NCBI GenBank assembly: GCA_028689995.1
Contig: JAQVCB010000004.1
Span: 1 to 64,000 of the forward strand
Direction: 5' to 3'
Length of the DNA stretch: 64,000 nucleotides
DNA from: Candidatus Gastranaerophilales bacterium
Lineage (GTDB): Bacteria; Cyanobacteriota; Vampirovibrionia; Gastranaerophilales; UBA9579
The notes under the pieces are model-generated. The model did no database searches, was not told where the DNA came from, and was given only the letters and a program-made list of their open reading frames with translations. A program made the translations under genes and the position numbers. Positions 60,170 to 64,000 of the stretch are shown one piece after another; within the stretch, counting starts at the first letter, position 1; each line of letters starts with the position of its first letter.

Positions 60170-60328
60170 AGAGGGTGCGGAAAAATTCAATTTTCGAAGA
60201 AAATTAGGATTTTTTAAACCCGACCATTGGAAAGGTGAAACACATGCACAGCCGCGATGAGCGGGTGGGTTTGTGTGTAACTGGATCATGGAATATACGA
60301 GAAAAATTTTAATTTTTCCGTATATTTA
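60170..60328 (+). repeat. E8: member of the structured element family
   Basis: GGGTGCGGAAAAATTC...GGATTTTTTAAACCC then GACCATTGGAAAGGTGAAACACA...TGTGTGTAACTGGATCATGG. Confidence 0.75.
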
Positions 60329-60345
60329 AGTATGTATTTATTGAA

Positions 60346-61686
60346 ATGAACAAAATGTCAACGATCTTAATAAAAAACGCAGATATAATTACTATGAACC
60401 CTGAAAAAGAGGTGTTTTCAGGCGTTGATCTTCTTATAGAAAACGGGATTATCTCAAAAATCGGGTCAAATATTACTAATCAAGCTGATATAACTTTAGA
60501 TGCAAAAGGTAAAGTTGTAATGCCGGGTTTTGTGCAGACGCATGTTCATCTTTGTCAGACACTTTTTCGGGGACTTGCTGAGAACAGGCAGTTATTAAGC
60601 TGGCTAAGAGAAAAAATATGGCCACTTGAAGCTGCACATGATGAGAATTCCATTTATTATTCCTCTTTGCTTGGAATAGGTGAGCTTATTTCAGGAGGAA
60701 CTACGACAGTTCTTGATATGGGTACTGTAAATCATACGGATAAGATTTTTGAAGCCATGTTAACTTCCGGCATAAGGGCAATAGGCGGTAAGGCAATGAT
60801 GGATTCGGGAAATAACCTGCCCGAAAATTTCTGTGAAAATGTTGAAAGCTCAATTCAAGAAAGTTTGAGGCTTTATGAAAAGTGGAATGGGGCAGAAAAT
60901 GGCAGAATTGGTTATGCTTTTGCTCCAAGATTTATACTTTCTTGTTCGGATAAACTTTTTAGCAGGCTTAAAGAACTTTCGGATTCCTTAAATATAAAAA
61001 TTCATACCCATGCCTGTGAAAATTCAGATGAAGGGAAAGAAGTTTTCAGGCTTAAAGGAATGAATGAGTTTGAATATTTCAATAAAATGGGATTGTTAAA
61101 CAAAAATTTTCTTGCTGCTCATTGTGTATGGGCTGATGATAATGATATAAAACTCATAAAAGACAATAATGTGAAGGTTCTTCATTGTCCTTCTTCCAAT
61201 TTTAAACTTGGATCAGGAACTTTGAACATAGTAAAACTCCTTAATGAAGGCATTAATGTTTCAATAGGAGCAGATGGCGCACCTTGCAATAATAATCTTG
61301 ATATGCTTCAGGAAATCAGGACAAGTGCGCTTTTGCAGAATGTCTTAAATAATTCGGGCAGTATTGATGCTTATAAATTCCTCGAAATAGCAACAATTGA
61401 CGGGGCAAAGACTTTAGGACTTGATGAAGAGATAGGCAGTATAGAAGCAGGGAAGAAAGCCGACATAATAATTCTTGATTTAAAGAATGATTTTCACTCG
61501 TGGCATTCAGATGAAGCTGATATTGCTTCCAGAATAGTCTTTTCTGCAAAAAGTTCCGACGTTAAAACTGTTATTATAGACGGAAAAATAGTTATGAAAG
61601 ATAGAGAACTATTAACTGTCAATAAAGAAACGGTGCTTAATAATTGCAAGGCAGAAATAGCAAGACTTTTAGTTAGAGTTAAATAA
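60346..61686 (+). CDS. amidohydrolase (5'-deoxyadenosine / S-adenosylhomocysteine deaminase-like)
   Basis: VMPGFVQTHVHLCQTLFRGLAENRQLLSWL, HTHACENSDE, GADGAPCNN. Confidence 0.9.
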   Translation: MNKMSTILIKNADIITMNPEKEVFSGVDLLIENGIISKIGSNITNQADITLDAKGKVVMPGFVQTHVHLCQTLFRGLAENRQLLSWLREKIWPLEAAHDENSIYYSSLLGIGELISGGTTTVLDMGTVNHTDKIFEAMLTSGIRAIGGKAMMDSGNNLPENFCENVESSIQESLRLYEKWNGAENGRIGYAFAPRFILSCSDKLFSRLKELSDSLNIKIHTHACENSDEGKEVFRLKGMNEFEYFNKMGLLNKNFLAAHCVWADDNDIKLIKDNNVKVLHCPSSNFKLGSGTLNIVKLLNEGINVSIGADGAPCNNNLDMLQEIRTSALLQNVLNNSGSIDAYKFLEIATIDGAKTLGLDEEIGSIEAGKKADIIILDLKNDFHSWHSDEADIASRIVFSAKSSDVKTVIIDGKIVMKDRELLTVNKETVLNNCKAEIARLLVRVK

Positions 61687-61765
61687 GAAATTTACAATTT
61701 TAAAAAAAAGTTTGTTTTCTGATAAAATGTAAATTTCATAGATATTTTTTTGGAAATAGAATTTA

Positions 61766-62863
61766 ATGGAAAACCTAAAATACTGGATAGCTTTTTCAAG
61801 TCTGGATTTTATAGGAAGCGTTTTTTTAACCAAAGTGTGGAATCACTTTGGTTGTATAAAAGAGGCATGGTTTGCAACAAATGCAGATTTTCTTGAAATC
61901 GAAGGTTTGCAATATAAAGCTATTCAAAAATTTCTTGAAGCCCGAAAAAATGTAAACCCGGATCAGGTACTTGAAGAAATTATAAAAAGAGATGTAAAGG
62001 TCTTAACTCTGGAAGATAAAAATTATCCCTATTTGTTAAGGCAAATTTATGATCCGCCGGCTGTATTATATATAAAAGGTGATCTTAACATATGTAATCT
62101 TGATAAAACGCTTGCTGTTGTTGGAAGTAGAAAAGCAAGTAACGGTATTTGCGGAATTTTAACTAATATTATCAGAGATCTCAGGGGAAGTGATGTTACA
62201 ATTGTTAGTGGAATGGCTCTTGGGGTTGATACATGTTCGCATAAAGCGGCAATAGATAATAACTTAAAGACAATAGCTGTTTTGGGCGGAGGGTTTGATT
62301 TTATTTACCCTTCTAAGAACAAGGATTTGTTTAAAAAAATATCTGAGGGGAGTGGAGCTGTAGTTTCTGAATACTATCCTGCAGAAAGACCTGATACATG
62401 GAAATTTCCTCACAGAAACAGGATTATAAGTGGTTTTTCCAAGGGAACATTAATTGCAGAAGCCGGTCTAAAAAGTGGGGCATTAATTACGGCAAGATTA
62501 TGTCTTGAGCAAAATAGGGAGTTGATGTGTATACCCGGTCAGATTACAAATCCGAATACAGAGGGAATTCATAAATTAATTAAAGAAGGCGCCGGTTTGG
62601 TAACAGATGTAAATGATATTTTTAATCATATGAACTGGCATTGTATAACAGGTTCAGGTCGGGATAAAAAAAATTTCAAAATAGATCTTCTTGACAATGA
62701 AGAGAAAATATACGAAATTTTAAAATTAGAGTCAAAAACTTTTGATGAAATTTTAAATGAATCAGGGTTTAATATAGATAATTTAATGGTAACATTGACT
62801 ACATTAGAAATTAAAGGCATAATTAAGCAAATACCGGGTCAAAAATACATTAAACTAGTGTAA
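61766..62863 (+). CDS. dprA: DNA processing protein DprA
   Basis: VVGSRKASNGIC, SGMALGVDTCSHKAAI, FPHRNRIISGFSKGTLIAEAGLKSGALITA. Confidence 0.95.
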   Translation: MENLKYWIAFSSLDFIGSVFLTKVWNHFGCIKEAWFATNADFLEIEGLQYKAIQKFLEARKNVNPDQVLEEIIKRDVKVLTLEDKNYPYLLRQIYDPPAVLYIKGDLNICNLDKTLAVVGSRKASNGICGILTNIIRDLRGSDVTIVSGMALGVDTCSHKAAIDNNLKTIAVLGGGFDFIYPSKNKDLFKKISEGSGAVVSEYYPAERPDTWKFPHRNRIISGFSKGTLIAEAGLKSGALITARLCLEQNRELMCIPGQITNPNTEGIHKLIKEGAGLVTDVNDIFNHMNWHCITGSGRDKKNFKIDLLDNEEKIYEILKLESKTFDEILNESGFNIDNLMVTLTTLEIKGIIKQIPGQKYIKLV

Positions 62864-64000
62864 ATGGTTGGAGAAATGGTTAAATCAAGTACAAAAAAAG
62901 TAAAAACAAAAGAAAAAACAGAAGATTCAAAAACTAAAGAAGGGAAATCCCTTGTAATAGTAGAATCTCCTGCTAAAGCTAAGACAATAAAGAAAATTTT
63001 AGGCAGTTCATTCGAAATAAAAGCTTCTGTCGGACATATTAGAGATTTACCCAAAAAAACTTTGGGAGTTGATGTAAAGAAAAATTATGAACCTGTGTAT
63101 GAAATAATGCAGGGTAAACAAAAAGTTGTTGATGAATTAAATAAAGCAGCTCAGGAAGCTGATCATATTTATCTGGCTGCTGACCCTGACAGAGAGGGAG
63201 AAGCAATTGCCTGGCATATTGCTTCAATATTAAATATGCCTGAAGATAAAGTATTTAGAATAGATTTTAATGAAATTACAAAGGCTGCAATTCAGGAAGC
63301 TGTAAAAAATCCTCGTGTAATTGATATGAAGAGGGTTGATGCACAGCAGGCAAGAAGAATCCTGGACAGGCTTGTAGGTTATAAAATAAGTCCGATTTTA
63401 TGGGAAAAAGTTGGAAAAGGACTTTCGGCCGGTCGAGTTCAGAGTGTTGCTGTCAGACTTATCTGCGATCGTGAACGGGAAGTGGAAGCATTTATACCTA
63501 AAGAATACTGGACAATTGATGCAGAACTTTCAAAGGCAAAATCTTCAACTTCATTTATAGCTGAATTAACAAAATTTAATGGTGAAAAAATAGAAGTTAA
63601 TAATGCTGAAGAAGCTCAAAAAATTGTTGATATTTTAATTAAAGATAATGTAGAGTTTAAAGTTACCAAAACAGCGGTTAAAGAAACCAAAAGAAAACCT
63701 CAGGCTCCTTTTATAACAAGTACTCTTCAAAGAGAAGCAAGTACAAGGCTTGGTTATAGTGTTAAAAAGACAATGCAGGTAGCGCAAAAGCTTTATGAAG
63801 GTATTGATCTAGGTGCAAGCGGTCCTGTAGGTCTTATTACGTATATGAGAACCGATAGTACACGTATCGCAGACGAGGCAAAAGAAGCAGCTAAAGAATT
63901 TATTGTCAGTCATTATGGAAAAAATTATTATCCAGATAGTCCAAGAGTATACGCAAAGAAGGGAAAAAATGCTCAGGATGCGCATGAAGCAGTCAGGCCA
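62864..64000 (+). CDS. topA: DNA topoisomerase I, truncated by window end (absent from ORF track)
   Basis: Open frame reads SLVIVESPAKAKTIKKILGSSFEIKASVGHIRDLPKKTLGVD ... DREGEAIAWHI ... GLISAGRVQSV-like to the last base. Confidence 0.95.
   Translation, partial: MVGEMVKSSTKKVKTKEKTEDSKTKEGKSLVIVESPAKAKTIKKILGSSFEIKASVGHIRDLPKKTLGVDVKKNYEPVYEIMQGKQKVVDELNKAAQEADHIYLAADPDREGEAIAWHIASILNMPEDKVFRIDFNEITKAAIQEAVKNPRVIDMKRVDAQQARRILDRLVGYKISPILWEKVGKGLSAGRVQSVAVRLICDREREVEAFIPKEYWTIDAELSKAKSSTSFIAELTKFNGEKIEVNNAEEAQKIVDILIKDNVEFKVTKTAVKETKRKPQAPFITSTLQREASTRLGYSVKKTMQVAQKLYEGIDLGASGPVGLITYMRTDSTRIADEAKEAAKEFIVSHYGKNYYPDSPRVYAKKGKNAQDAHEAVRP

Overview
AT-rich bacterial chromosome window dominated by housekeeping genes. 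There is no sign of an integrated phage, a CRISPR array, rRNA, or any tRNA I could recognise. Gene content runs: pyrE tail, nagA, MFS transporter, DUF4127, a murF-mraY-murD-ftsW-murG cluster, two rhodanese-like genes, tsf-rpsB, HNH nuclease, M55 peptidase, murA, ftsH, small glutamate synthase, DAHP synthase, prephenate dehydrogenase, calpain-like protease, YjbQ, TatC-like, TrmH-like, two aminopeptidases, purH, transglutaminase-like protein, zinc-ribbon/ATPase/TPR giant, uvrC, DUF192, Xer-like recombinase, STAS, SLT, lipid kinase, radical SAM, ADP-forming acyl-CoA synthetase, DUF3326, hpt, tilS, thiL, ispD, amidohydrolase, dprA, topA start. The repertoire is compatible with a non-photosynthetic Cyanobacteria-affiliated (Melainabacteria-like) genome, but that placement is tentative. 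The most interesting content is intergenic. At least ten long gaps hold modular, palindromic elements (E1-E10 here). Their helices change sequence between copies while keeping base pairing (covariation). They share an asymmetric motif: a hairpin followed directly by GACC-(C/A)-TWRN-AAAGNGAAA on one strand, and TAACTCRTTCAAG / ACTGGATCATGG / TACCGATTCAAAC on the return strand. One copy carries a 121-bp related insert flanked by a 7-bp direct repeat (TTAGAAG), and a second copy in this window has the corresponding empty site. I propose these as an undescribed family of structured RNA or folded-DNA mobile elements. A second repeat family (about 220 bp, TAGTGG terminal inverted repeats) and REP-like hairpins sit beside them. 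Two putative cysteine-type hydrolases (calpain-like, transglutaminase-like) have perfect 22-bp and 15-bp hairpins at their translation starts. All statements come from reading the sequence by eye; no search or folding was run.
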